This document shows, piece after piece, positions 44,235 to 53,240 of a stretch of 64,000 nucleotides of DNA. The notes below the pieces were generated by a model. The model made no database searches, was not told where the DNA came from, and saw only the letters and a program-made list of their open reading frames with translations. Source of the DNA: Alphaproteobacteria bacterium (GTDB lineage: Bacteria; Pseudomonadota; Alphaproteobacteria; Micropepsales; Micropepsaceae); assembly GCA_015654635.1 (NCBI GenBank), contig JAATGP010000064.1, positions 88,366 through 152,365 on the forward strand. The letters run 5' to 3'. Position 1 is the first letter of the stretch; every line of letters begins with the position of its first letter. Made by a program: the position numbers and the translations under genes.

Positions 44235-44618
44235 TTATTCGTTCAGAAACCAGAAATCTTCCGTCGGCTCTTCTTCTTTATGCGTGTTGTCTTCACCGGT
44301 CACCATCGCCCTCAGCCTCTCACGAACGCTGAAGAAAGGTACATGGTGCAGCAGTTCATTCAGCTCCACCGATTCAATCGTGCCGTTGTTGATGCGGCCC
44401 GAGAGCGCCTCGATGAGGACCGCGTGGGCCTGCAAGCTTTGGGAGAACAGATCGAATTTCTGCAGCAGCCGGATCGACTCGTCGCTGCCGGCGATCTTGC
44501 CGTGATCGGTCAGATTCTCGCCAAAGCGGGCGGTGTCGTAGGCCAATTCCCGCAGCTCGCCCGCTACCGCCTTTAAGAGGCGCATCGTGGTAGAGGCGTT
44601 GGCGGGTGCATGGGTCAT
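44235..44618 (-). CDS. CheU-position small helical protein
   Basis: A 127-residue protein, mostly helical (MRLLKAVAGELRELAYDTARFGENL, in parts; RLLQKFDLFSQSLQAHAVLIEAL), ending in an acidic, aromatic tail (EEEPTEDFWFLNE). It lies between cheD and the cheYIII-type receiver, the cheU position in Caulobacter as I recall it. I recognise no domain. The ATG overlaps the cheD stop (TAATG). A four-helix fold interacting with a receiver or CheD is possible but unsupported. Confidence 0.68.
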   Translation of the reverse strand: MTHAPANASTTMRLLKAVAGELRELAYDTARFGENLTDHGKIAGSDESIRLLQKFDLFSQSLQAHAVLIEALSGRINNGTIESVELNELLHHVPFFSVRERLRAMVTGEDNTHKEEEPTEDFWFLNE

Positions 44619-45223
44619 TAAAAAAACTCCACATCCACTGCGGCTGCCGTCTGCGTTTTTTTGTGGAGAGCGGTAAGTTCCTCTTCCACCAGCCGCGGCT
44701 CGGCGCCTTTGACAACTGCTTGACGCGCCCGCCCGGAAGCTGGTGCAAACTGAATCCGTCTGGCGAGATCTCCGCCGACATCTCCGCCAACGATAGTAAT
44801 GCCTTCGTCGTTAAGAAACTGCCGCGCAAAAGCAATATTGCGCGAACCGACGTCGGTGAGGGCAGCCACAACATTGGCGCCGCCAAACAGTTTTGCCTCA
44901 AGCCTGCGGCGATCGCCGCCATGTTTGAGGATCTCGTTGATCAAGAGCTCCATCGCGTTGATGCCATAGCAGCGCGCCGCGCGATCCCCCGAATTGCCGT
45001 CCGGCAAGAGAAAGTGATTCATTCCGCCGACACCCGCCGAAGAATCGCGGATGCAAGCGGCAATGCAAGAGCCCAATATCGTCGTCAGTACTTCTTCCGG
45101 ATCGGCGGTGACGTAGGTGTCACCGAGGGTCAGTTGAACATGCACAAGACCGTCGCGCGGATTGCGGAATTTCCGCAACAATCGCTCGTCACCTTCCTTC
45201 GGTCTTCTGCTCGCAATATTCAC
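44618..45223 (-). CDS. cheD: Chemoreceptor glutamine deamidase CheD
   Basis: A 201-residue enzyme that deamidates receptor glutamines and takes part in adaptation. The catalytic Cys is in TTILGSCIAACIRD, with the His in GGMNHFLLPDG. ELLINEILKHGGDRRRLEAKLFGGANV is typical of the family. Start and stop overlap the neighbouring operon genes. The soluble receptor at 51331 is the only receptor in the window; whether it is a substrate is open. Confidence 0.94.
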   Translation of the reverse strand: MNIASRRPKEGDERLLRKFRNPRDGLVHVQLTLGDTYVTADPEEVLTTILGSCIAACIRDSSAGVGGMNHFLLPDGNSGDRAARCYGINAMELLINEILKHGGDRRRLEAKLFGGANVVAALTDVGSRNIAFARQFLNDEGITIVGGDVGGDLARRIQFAPASGRARQAVVKGAEPRLVEEELTALHKKTQTAAAVDVEFF

Positions 45224-45609
45224 GAAAGGGCACCGAATATCTGTTCAAGCTTCTGTTTCAAAACGGCGACGGTAAACGGCTTGACGAGATAGTTGTTGGC
45301 GCCAAACTGGGCGGCACGCTTGACCAGATCGGCATCAGCCCTGCCGGTCAGAAGAATGAAGCCCGTCGATTTGATCGTGGGATCGGCACGTACGGCGCGC
45401 AGGAACTCGAGACCATCCATCTCCGGCATATTGAAGTCGGAGAAAATAATATGCGCGGGCTGCGCTTTGAGTGCGGCCAGGGCTTCAGGAGCCTTGGGAA
45501 ACTCCCGGATATCGGTGAGGCCAATCTGCTGCAGGCAGGAACGAACCAGCGTGCGCATGGTGAGTTGGTCGTCGACCACGATGGCTTTGATTTTAGAGGG
45601 TGACGGCAT
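45220..45609 (-). CDS. cheY: Chemotaxis response regulator CheY (second copy)
   Basis: A 129-residue single receiver domain with the phosphoacceptor Asp58 in [13 protein letters not shown], the acidic pair VVDD, Thr in LLTGRAD and Lys in LVKPF. It holds the cheYII position between cheB and cheD. The start at ATG 45609 lies 17 bp inside the cheB end. The frame is open upstream to 45843 inside cheB, which is a shadow. Confidence 0.93.
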   Translation of the reverse strand: MPSPSKIKAIVVDDQLTMRTLVRSCLQQIGLTDIREFPKAPEALAALKAQPAHIIFSDFNMPEMDGLEFLRAVRADPTIKSTGFILLTGRADADLVKRAAQFGANNYLVKPFTVAVLKQKLEQIFGALS

Positions 45610-46663
45610 GGCGGCCTGCCTTCTGACTACGTGCTTCGCAGATATTGAGAACTTCTCGTCCGATCTGATGCAAAGAAACTTGCTTTTCAACAGCTCCGAC
45701 TTCCATGGCGACGCGTGGCATGCCGTAAACGACCGACGATGCCTCATCCTGACCCAGCGTCGAGGCACCCGCTTTACGCATCGCAAGCAATCCATCGGCG
45801 CCGTCGCGGCCCATCCCGGTAAGAATAGCGCCAATGGCACCAATGCCCGCTACCTTGGCAACAGAATGAAAGAGTACGTCCACCGATGGTCTATGGCCGT
45901 TGACCGCAGGCGTCTTACTGAGACGGCAACGCAGCACACCTTTGCCGTGCACCTCCAGATGCGCTTCCCCGCCGGGCGCGAGATAAATTTGACCCGGGGC
46001 CAATATTGCTCCATCGCGCGCTTCGCTGACGCTCGGCTGACACAAACGATTCAAGCGGTCCGCAAAGCTGGTGGTGAAATGCGGCGGCATATGCTGCGTG
46101 ATGACGGTCGCCGGACAATTCTTGGGAAAGTGCGACAACACTTCGATGAGAGCTTCAACACCGCCGGTGGACGAACCAATCGCCACAACCATATTGGCCG
46201 GATCGAAATTGGCCTTGGCAGGCGCTGTCGACGGCTCGCGCCGGACAAAGGGGTGAACCCGCGCCGTGGCAGCCGTGCGAACTTTTTCGCATAGCTCACG
46301 CGCACATTCTTCGAGATGGGCTCCAACATTGTCCGTGGGCTTGGCGAAATAATCCACCGCACCGATTTCAAGGGCCGAGACGGTTACGTCGGCGCCGCGC
46401 TGTGTCAGAGTCGAGACCATTACCACCGGCATCGGCCGGAGGCGCATGATCTTCTCGAGAAATTCCAGCCCATTCATATTGGGCATTTCGACATCGAGGG
46501 TGATGACGTCTGGGTTCAAATCCTTGATCATCTGCCGCGCCGCCGCCGCATCGGGGGCACCGCCCACCACTTCGATGGTCTCATCGCGCGACAGGACAGC
46601 CGCCAGTAAGCGCCGGATGGTGGCTGAGTCATCGACAATTAAAACGCGAACACGTTTCATCAT
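45593..46663 (-). CDS. cheB: Protein-glutamate methylesterase CheB
   Basis: A 356-residue enzyme that removes methyl groups from receptors. N-terminal receiver ([15 protein letters not shown]; Asp in [13 protein letters not shown]), then the esterase domain with Ser in [11 protein letters not shown], His in TQHMPPHFT and the [10 protein letters not shown] motif. The start is one of two adjacent ATGs (46663/46660) that overlap the cheR stop. Phosphorylation by CheA activates it. Confidence 0.95.
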   Translation of the reverse strand: MMKRVRVLIVDDSATIRRLLAAVLSRDETIEVVGGAPDAAAARQMIKDLNPDVITLDVEMPNMNGLEFLEKIMRLRPMPVVMVSTLTQRGADVTVSALEIGAVDYFAKPTDNVGAHLEECARELCEKVRTAATARVHPFVRREPSTAPAKANFDPANMVVAIGSSTGGVEALIEVLSHFPKNCPATVITQHMPPHFTTSFADRLNRLCQPSVSEARDGAILAPGQIYLAPGGEAHLEVHGKGVLRCRLSKTPAVNGHRPSVDVLFHSVAKVAGIGAIGAILTGMGRDGADGLLAMRKAGASTLGQDEASSVVYGMPRVAMEVGAVEKQVSLHQIGREVLNICEARSQKAGRHAVTL

Positions 46664-47535
46664 CTTGCTCCATGCCGGCGGTAAATGGTCTGACCAACCA
46701 GATCGTAAGGATGGCTGCCAAGAATAATACGTTCGGAATGACCGATACAGAGGGTTCCGCCCGGCCGTAGCAGGCCGGCAAAGCGGTCCCACACCGTGCT
46801 TTGGGTTTCGTCGTCGAAATAGATCATGACGTTTCTGCAAAAAATAATTTCAAAGCGGCCTTTCATCGGCCATTCGCGCAACAAATTGAGTTCGCGAAAA
46901 CGCACCAACTCATGCATTTCCGGACCCACTTCAAGCTCCGCTCCGCCGCTTCCCTGCACTGGTGCAAACCACTTGCGGCGAAGCTCGAGCGGTATGTCGC
47001 CCATCTGGGCAACCGGATAGACGCCGTTGCTACCACGGCGCAGCATCTCCGGATCGATATCGGACGCCAGAATGCGGATATCACGCTCGGCTGCGTTGGG
47101 ATCAAGTGCCAAAATGGTGAGGGCGATGGAATACGCCTCCTCGCCGGAGGAGGACCCCGCCGACCAGATGCGGATTTTGCCGCCTTTTCGAGCCGCGTCC
47201 AGAAGGTCAGGCAGAACCTCTGTACGCAGATAATCGAAATGGTGGCTCTCGCGGAAAAAGCGCGTGACATTGGTCGTCATGGCGGAAATCATCGCCTGGC
47301 GCTCGTCGATGCCGTCCACGCCCTGAACCAGGGCACAGTAGTCGCGAAAATTCCTGAGACCTATCGCCCGCAAGCGTTTGGCCAGACGCGAATAGACCAA
47401 GTTGACCTTGGTTTCAGCCAGCACAATACCCGCTTCCGAATGGACGAGTTCCGCAATCTGGCGGAAATCGTGCCAGGTAAACGGGAACTCGCCATCAGGA
47501 ACGGCTATATCGCGAGGATTCGTGCCAGTCGCCAA
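46660..47535 (-). CDS. cheR: Chemotaxis methyltransferase CheR
   Basis: A 291-residue SAM-dependent enzyme that methylates receptor glutamates. A helical N-terminal domain is followed by [13 protein letters not shown], the SAM site [16 protein letters not shown], and the C-terminal [16 protein letters not shown]. The start is TTG at 47535. CheB follows with overlapping codons. The receptor's C-terminal DWDEF could be the docking pentapeptide. Confidence 0.95.
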   Translation of the reverse strand: MATGTNPRDIAVPDGEFPFTWHDFRQIAELVHSEAGIVLAETKVNLVYSRLAKRLRAIGLRNFRDYCALVQGVDGIDERQAMISAMTTNVTRFFRESHHFDYLRTEVLPDLLDAARKGGKIRIWSAGSSSGEEAYSIALTILALDPNAAERDIRILASDIDPEMLRRGSNGVYPVAQMGDIPLELRRKWFAPVQGSGGAELEVGPEMHELVRFRELNLLREWPMKGRFEIIFCRNVMIYFDDETQSTVWDRFAGLLRPGGTLCIGHSERIILGSHPYDLVGQTIYRRHGAR

Positions 47536-47547
47536 GACTTTTCTCCG

Positions 47548-48033
47548 TCAGGCCGCGTGTTCGACGAGGCTGTCCATGCCGCCGAAGGAAGAGGTCAGCT
47601 TGGTCATGCCAAGCAATGTGACCATCCGCCCATCCAGCACAGCAATGCCTTCGACGTAATCGTTCTGCTGCTCACGCATGACATCGGGAACCGATTGGAT
47701 TTCCTGACGGGCCACCGTGAGAATGTCGGACACAGCATCGACCAGAAGACCAATGGTGCGGTCGCCGGAATTGACCACGATGATGACATGCTTGGCGGTC
47801 GCGTCGGTGAGACCCAGGCCCAGGCGGGCTTTGAGATCGATCACCGGCAACACCATGCCGCGCAGGTTGATCACGCCGCGCACATAATCGGGAACGTGCG
47901 GCAGCGCCGTGGTGTCGGTCCAGCCGCGAATTTCGCGAATGGTCATGATGTCCGCGGCGAATTCCTGCCCGGTGGCGAGAAACGTAATGTACTGGCGGCG
48001 TTCCTGGGCCGTATCCTTATCGCTGATGCTCAT
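47548..48033 (-). CDS. cheW: Chemotaxis coupling protein CheW
   Basis: A 161-residue SH3-like adaptor linking receptors to CheA. It shows the typical YITFLATGQEFAADIMTIREI, YVRGVINLRGMVLPVIDLKARLG (in parts) and LVDAVSDILTV. It is translated just after cheA, 2 bp apart. Confidence 0.95.
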   Translation of the reverse strand: MSISDKDTAQERRQYITFLATGQEFAADIMTIREIRGWTDTTALPHVPDYVRGVINLRGMVLPVIDLKARLGLGLTDATAKHVIIVVNSGDRTIGLLVDAVSDILTVARQEIQSVPDVMREQQNDYVEGIAVLDGRMVTLLGMTKLTSSFGGMDSLVEHAA

Positions 48034-48035
48034 TT

Positions 48036-50153
48036 CTATGCTCCTGCTGCCTGTTGATATTCAATCGGTCTGGCCACACCTTCGCGGCAGCCAGCCACAA
48101 GACCATCAATGTCGAGAATGAGGGCCACGCGGCCATCGCCGAGAATGGTGGCGGCGGCAATGCCGTCGATGTGACCGATGTTGGATTCGAAGCTCTTAAT
48201 CACCACCTGACGTTGCCCGATGATCCCATCGACGGCGAGCGCCATGCGGCCGATGCCTTCGCTCTCTACCAAGATGACAACACTGCTGGTGACGTCATAA
48301 TTGGCCCCGCGCACATTGAGGAGCCGGCCAACGCTGATCAGAGGCACATAAACCCCGCGCACGTTGAGCAGCATGCCCGTCGAGCCGAAGGCATTGATGT
48401 CCGATTGCTTGGGCAGCAGGCTTTCGACGATATGCGATAGTGGCAGAACAAAGGTCTGATCGCCGACTGCGACGATCATGCCGTCAAGCACGGCCAGTGT
48501 CAGTGGCAGAGTAAGGCTGAACTTGCTGCCTTTGCCGAGCACCGAACTGATGGTGATGCGGCCGCCCAAATCGTTGATGTTTCGGCGCACGACATCCAAA
48601 CCGACGCCGCGGCCCGAGATGTTCGAGACTTGGCTGGCGGTAGAGAAGCCGGGCAGGAAAATCAGATTGTCGATTTCCTCATCCGACAGATTGGCGTTGG
48701 CGGCGATGACACCGCGTTCGATCGCCTTCTCGCGAACCTTGGCGCGATTGATGCCGCGGCCATCATCGGAGACTTCGATCACAATGCGCCCACCGCGATG
48801 TTCGGCAGAAAGTTTAACGGTGCCTTCGGCCGGCTTACCGGCGGCAACGCGGTCTTCCGGCGATTCCAGGCCGTGATCGATAGCGTTGCGGATCATATGG
48901 GTGAGCGGCTCGCCCAGGCGCTCGATCACGGTCTTATCGACCTCGGTCGCTTCGCCTTCGATTTCGAGATGCGCTTCCTTGCCGGTCTGGGCGGCGGTTT
49001 CGCGGACCAGACGCGGCATGCGCTGGAACACCGATTTCACTGGCTGGGTGCGGATCGCCATTACGGCTTCCTGCAGTTCCCGGAGCAGATGTTCCAACTC
49101 GCCGAGGCCCGTGCCGATGGTGCTCTGAGCGGAGGTGGTCTCCAGGATTCGCTGGCTCAACATGGCCTGCGTAATCACCAACTCACCGACCAGATTGACC
49201 AGCCGGTCCACTTTGTCGAGATCGACGCGGATGGTGCTCTTGACCACTTCGACAGCAGTCGATGCGGCAGCCGCGACGGGCTTTTTCTCTGCGGCGGTGA
49301 CCAGATCCACAATCACAGCCGAAGCGGGCGCGTCCAGCACCTCTTCCATGACAGGCTCGGCAACGGCGAGTTCGGGCACAATCTCCGAGATATCGAGATC
49401 GCAATCGCCGGAGACGAACTCAAAGACCTCTTCGATCTTGCTGCGGTCGGCGCAATCGCGCAGCACGGCATTCCAGGTGAGATAGGCTTGTTCCGGCTCG
49501 ATCGCGAGAAGATCGGGGATAGCGGAGAGATCGGCCGTCACTTCGAGCGCACCGAGCATACCAAGCTCGCGGATCAAGAGGTAAGGCTCGTTGGCCTTGG
49601 CGTAGAGCCCGGCATGTGGCGTGAAGCGGATGCGCCAGGACGGCAGTTCGGGCTCCAGCGACATAAAGGCGGGGGCATCGTCGCCGATATCGATCTGGAC
49701 CGGCATGAACGAGAGGCCGTCAAATTCCGATGGTGCCGCCTCGCCGCCGATTTCGTCTTCTTCTTCGCCGCCACCGGCCAGCTGGTTAAGCTCAGCCTTG
49801 ACTTCACTATCCTGAACGTCGATGCCGCCGTCGCGCGCCAAGGCGACGTGATCGGATAATTTATCACCGGCCCGCAGAAGCACCTTCACAACGTCGGGCG
49901 TCGGATTGAGCTTGTCCGAGCGGATCAAATCCATCACGTTTTCGAAGATATGAGCAAAGCCGACAAGAACGTCGAAGCCGAAGGCACCGCCGCCGCCCTT
50001 GATCGAATGCACCGCGCGAAACACGGCATTGATCATTTCGGAATCGGCCTCGCCATTCTCCATGGCGATGAGGCCTTCTTCCATCGCTAGAAGCAGCTCA
50101 TCACATTCTTGGAAGAATGTCTGCTTAATGGCTTCCATCGGGTCCATTGGCAT
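48036..50153 (-). CDS. cheA: Chemotaxis histidine kinase CheA
   Basis: A 705-residue kinase. An Hpt domain with His49 in FRAVHSIKGGGGAFGF comes first, then a linker/P2-type region, a dimerisation helix region (about 310-370), an ATPase domain with MIRNAIDHGLE (N box) and VSDDGRGINRAKV (G1), and a C-terminal CheW-like regulatory domain. It phosphorylates the CheY and CheB proteins of the operon. Two or three CheY-type targets in one operon suggest signal branching or a phosphate sink. Confidence 0.96.
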   Translation of the reverse strand: MPMDPMEAIKQTFFQECDELLLAMEEGLIAMENGEADSEMINAVFRAVHSIKGGGGAFGFDVLVGFAHIFENVMDLIRSDKLNPTPDVVKVLLRAGDKLSDHVALARDGGIDVQDSEVKAELNQLAGGGEEEDEIGGEAAPSEFDGLSFMPVQIDIGDDAPAFMSLEPELPSWRIRFTPHAGLYAKANEPYLLIRELGMLGALEVTADLSAIPDLLAIEPEQAYLTWNAVLRDCADRSKIEEVFEFVSGDCDLDISEIVPELAVAEPVMEEVLDAPASAVIVDLVTAAEKKPVAAAASTAVEVVKSTIRVDLDKVDRLVNLVGELVITQAMLSQRILETTSAQSTIGTGLGELEHLLRELQEAVMAIRTQPVKSVFQRMPRLVRETAAQTGKEAHLEIEGEATEVDKTVIERLGEPLTHMIRNAIDHGLESPEDRVAAGKPAEGTVKLSAEHRGGRIVIEVSDDGRGINRAKVREKAIERGVIAANANLSDEEIDNLIFLPGFSTASQVSNISGRGVGLDVVRRNINDLGGRITISSVLGKGSKFSLTLPLTLAVLDGMIVAVGDQTFVLPLSHIVESLLPKQSDINAFGSTGMLLNVRGVYVPLISVGRLLNVRGANYDVTSSVVILVESEGIGRMALAVDGIIGQRQVVIKSFESNIGHIDGIAAATILGDGRVALILDIDGLVAGCREGVARPIEYQQAAGA

Positions 50154-50158
50154 ACGTC

Positions 50159-50527
50159 CTATGGCGAGACCCGGCGGATCGCGGCAAGCAGTTTCTCGGG
50201 ATCAAACGGTTTGACAATCCAGCCTGTGGCACCGGCGTCGCGCGCACGGGTCTTTTTGGCCGGCTCGCTTTCCGTCGTCAGCACCAGGATCGGCGTCATC
50301 TTGTTGGCAGAGCCGCGGCGCACATGCTCGATAAAGCCGTAGCCATCCATACGCGGCATGTTGATATCGGTGATAATGACATCGACGAGCCCCGCATTTT
50401 CCAGGACCTCCACGCCGTGCACGCCATCATCAGCCTGAATAACGGTATGTCCCGCGCCACTAAGCGCAAGCCGCAGCATATCGCGCATCGTGCGCGAATC
50501 GTCGACGGTGAGGATCGTCTTGCCCAT
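50159..50527 (-). CDS. cheY: Chemotaxis response regulator CheY (first copy)
   Basis: A 122-residue receiver domain with VDDSRTMRDML, phosphoacceptor Asp54 in IITDINMPRMDG, Thr in VLTTESE and Lys in WIVKPFDPEKL. It closely resembles classical alphaproteobacterial motor-binding CheY. It lies between the STAS gene and cheA, the cheYI position. Confidence 0.95.
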   Translation of the reverse strand: MGKTILTVDDSRTMRDMLRLALSGAGHTVIQADDGVHGVEVLENAGLVDVIITDINMPRMDGYGFIEHVRRGSANKMTPILVLTTESEPAKKTRARDAGATGWIVKPFDPEKLLAAIRRVSP

Positions 50528-50528
50528 G

Positions 50529-50807
50529 TTATTTGCCCAACTCTAAAGCGTCCATCAACCCAAGGACCGAAACGGTCTCGCGAAAGGCTACCGAAGGATT
50601 GGCGATCACCAGAGAGGCACCACCAGCCTTCGCAAAAGATTGTTTGCCCGCAACAAGGACCTGCAGACAAGGAGAGGACAGCCTCTGCACCGAGGATGCA
50701 TCGACCGTAACGCTCGCTCCCGCCGCAAATGACTGCATCAGCTGCTCTTTAAGCGGTCCGGCTTGCGTCAGATCCGCGACGGCTGGGAGTGTCACTTGCT
50801 CTTCCAT
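50529..50807 (-). CDS. STAS-domain protein (cheX position)
   Basis: A 92-residue single STAS domain, as in anti-sigma-factor antagonists. The segment VTVDASSVQRLSSPCLQVLVA has Ser at the site that is phosphorylated in SpoIIAA-type proteins. It holds the position called cheX in Caulobacter as I recall it. GAGGGG precedes the ATG. Its role in the chemotaxis pathway is unknown. Confidence 0.85.
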   Translation of the reverse strand: MEEQVTLPAVADLTQAGPLKEQLMQSFAAGASVTVDASSVQRLSSPCLQVLVAGKQSFAKAGGASLVIANPSVAFRETVSVLGLMDALELGK

Positions 50808-51330
50808 TTAAGCCCCTCTTTCGTCCATCGCCGATCTTGGCTCAAAATCGTCAAAAATTTATCCATCCGGATCACATCTGCTGTTCAGGAGCAGCCGCGC
50901 CCTGACGATCAACGAACCATGATGCCGACGGCAAAAGTCGCGATCCGGACGCGATAGGCCGGTTTGCGGAAATCTGCTGCTGCACCAATTTCAAAACCCT
51001 CCCAGCGGCTTGGATATTTCACCACAAGCCGTCGCGTGTGATTAAGACTGCGCTATTTCTGATACCAAGCCATTAATGGATGCATGATTGCAGCGACGAA
51101 TCCGGCGGAAGCTCGTGGTTTTCGCTCCGACCCGAAGGCCGCATAAATGCCTGCGCCTATGGTTACCAAGGGCTTACCGCCGAGCGAATTTGGTAATGCT
51201 TTCCGTCTGTTGAAAGCCCGAACCCGAGCTGCGGCATATCCCATAGAAAGTTCATCTGTGTCCGGACGGTTGGTATTTGTCCTTAAGCCGAGCCATCGGC
51301 CTTTGGATGCGTGGTCACGGGCGCTCATTC
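50808..51330. other. 523-bp region between the receptor and the STAS gene
   Basis: This region separates the receptor gene from the rest of the operon and probably contains a second promoter. One open frame (51053-51328, minus strand) is listed separately. I see no terminator or RNA gene. Confidence 0.45.
51053..51328 (-). CDS. Possible small hypothetical protein
   Basis: A 91-residue frame starting with ATG 2 bp after the receptor stop codon. It has a basic N-terminal half and a hydrophobic C-terminal segment (PLVTIGAGIYAAFGSE). No family resemblance and no clear ribosome-binding site beyond possible re-initiation. It may equally be a chance open frame. Confidence 0.25.
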   Translation of the reverse strand: MSARDHASKGRWLGLRTNTNRPDTDELSMGYAAARVRAFNRRKALPNSLGGKPLVTIGAGIYAAFGSERKPRASAGFVAAIMHPLMAWYQK

Positions 51331-52881
51331 TCAGAACTCGTCCCAGTCCGACGACGGCAGCTCGGCCTTGCGGGCCAGGGCACCGCTCGACATCCGCCGC
51401 GGGAGGGGGGCCGGAGCGGGTGTTTTCCTTGTCGCCTGACTGGAGCGCGCCCCAAAGGGCACACGGCTGCTGCCGACCTCAAAACTCGTGACGAGTGAGG
51501 CGAGACTTCGGGCCTCCGCCGCCAACGCATGCGAGGCCGCGGTGCTCTCCTCCACCATTGCGGCATTTTGCTGCGTCATCTGATCCATCTGGCTGATCGC
51601 CGTGTTGACCTCTTCGATACCGGCCGATTGCTGTTTGGTGGCCAGGGCGATCTCTGCAACCAGTGCGCTGATTTCCACGACCTCATTCACGATCTCCTTC
51701 AGCGCCTCGCCAGACTGGCCGACGAACTTGACGCCCGAGCCGACATGGGCGCTGGAGGCGTTGATCAAAGACTTTATTTCTTTGGCCGCCTGACTGGAGC
51801 GCTGCGCCAGAGCACGCACTTCGCTTGCTACCACCGCAAAGCCCTTACCGGCGTCACCGGCGCGGGCGGCCTCAACACCCGCATTCAGGGCGAGCAGATT
51901 GGTCTGAAAGGCAATCTCGTCAATCACCCCGATGATATCGGTGATCTGTTTCGACGACTGTTCGATCTCGCCCATGGCAGAAATTGTGGCACCGACAACC
52001 TGGCCGCTCGCCTGCGCTGCCGTCTTGGTCTTGGCAACGACGGCACTAGCCCGGCTGGCATTCTGCGCGGTGGCTTTCAAGGTCACTGTGATCTCTTCAA
52101 AGGCCGCCGCGGTCTCTTCCAAACTGGCCGCCTGACTTTCGGTGCGATGCGACAGATCATCCGAGGCCCGCTCGATTTGCAGCGCGCCGGTCGAAATCGT
52201 GTCGATGCTGCGAACCACCGCCGAGAGCGTCTCCTGCAGCTTGGGCGCCGCCTCGTTGAAATCTTCCTTCAGTTTGCTCAGGGGGCCCGTGAGGTCAGCG
52301 GTCACGCGATGCGTGAGGTCGCCTTTGGCGAGCGCATTCAAGCCGACGCCGACACTGGCGATGATGAGTGCCTCTTGCTCCATTTTCTCCGCCTCGATCG
52401 CAATCTGATAAGCGAAGATGGCCAGCTCCATATCGAGCAGAACTGCTTTGTTGAGGGTCGCGAGCGTGCACCACAGACCAATGGGGTTCCAGAAACCGGT
52501 GAGGATCGCCAAGCGGACAAGACGATTGAGAACGAATTGGTAGCCCGCGATATACCAGCGCGGCTCGAGGCCGATCTTCTTGTGCGCCAAACCAACGCGA
52601 TAGACACCCTGGACATAGGATTGATCGAAACGGCCGGAGAACAGTCGCTCCCAATGTGAGGCCTGGGCGCTTTTGAGCCGCTCTTTATGCCCGCTGGTCA
52701 GTTTGGCCAATTGCGGCTCGGTTTCCACATGGCGGTAAAAATCGTCGAGGATGCCCGGCAGCGCCAATCGGGCGATGCGCCAGAAGCCGCGCAAATTCCG
52801 CCCTGTCGCATTGGTGATGCCGGCATAGCGCAAGCGGCGTTCGATATCGAAATCGGGAAGGCTCCCAGCCACGTCGTGCAT
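51331..52881 (-). CDS. Globin-coupled methyl-accepting chemotaxis protein (aerotaxis-type)
   Basis: A 516-residue soluble receptor without membrane helices. The N-terminal protoglobin/sensor-globin domain (about 1-165) carries the proximal haem ligand His100 in RVGLAHKKIGLEPRWYIAGY. A HAMP-like linker region (about 190-240) and the cytoplasmic signalling domain follow, with the tip EIAFQTNLLALNAGVEAARA. The chain ends DWDEF, resembling the receptor docking pentapeptide. HemAT proteins sense O2; other gases are possible. I chose the ATG at 52881 behind GAGGGG. As first gene of the operon it should feed CheW/CheA. Confidence 0.92.
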   Translation of the reverse strand: MHDVAGSLPDFDIERRLRYAGITNATGRNLRGFWRIARLALPGILDDFYRHVETEPQLAKLTSGHKERLKSAQASHWERLFSGRFDQSYVQGVYRVGLAHKKIGLEPRWYIAGYQFVLNRLVRLAILTGFWNPIGLWCTLATLNKAVLLDMELAIFAYQIAIEAEKMEQEALIIASVGVGLNALAKGDLTHRVTADLTGPLSKLKEDFNEAAPKLQETLSAVVRSIDTISTGALQIERASDDLSHRTESQAASLEETAAAFEEITVTLKATAQNASRASAVVAKTKTAAQASGQVVGATISAMGEIEQSSKQITDIIGVIDEIAFQTNLLALNAGVEAARAGDAGKGFAVVASEVRALAQRSSQAAKEIKSLINASSAHVGSGVKFVGQSGEALKEIVNEVVEISALVAEIALATKQQSAGIEEVNTAISQMDQMTQQNAAMVEESTAASHALAAEARSLASLVTSFEVGSSRVPFGARSSQATRKTPAPAPLPRRMSSGALARKAELPSSDWDEF

Positions 52882-53240
52882 TATTTCCCCTCGTTTCTTT
52901 GTGCCGAGCGACTGCGCGATCAGCTGCCATCTCAATACGCATACGTCGCGGGTCCCCTCCGCATGGGACCAAAATGCATCGAATCTTATTTACAATCGGT
53001 GTAGTTCCGGCCCGAGGGGACGCAAAAATGATTTAGATAAAATTACTCACATCAACTCAAGGATGAGTGCCGAGGCTTGTGCGGGTTGATGATTGCTTAC
53101 AGATGCCGACAATACGTATGCGTCACAGGCGCCGGGCGCTTTAATCTAAAACTGTATTTAACTCTCCCCTTCCTAGCTTGACCGCACGCGCCATGAGCAA
53201 TGGCTCCCTTACGATTGCAGGTTCGAAGCAAGGAATTTTT
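52882..53240. other. Divergent intergenic region between receptor and porin genes
   Basis: About 360 bp with promoters for both directions expected. The stretch near 53020-53070 is AT-rich (TTTAGATAAAATTACTC). I recognise no operator or RNA gene. Confidence 0.45.

Noticed and set aside
48630..49859. 409-residue plus-strand open frame opposite cheA
   Set aside because: Antisense shadow of cheA with no motif.
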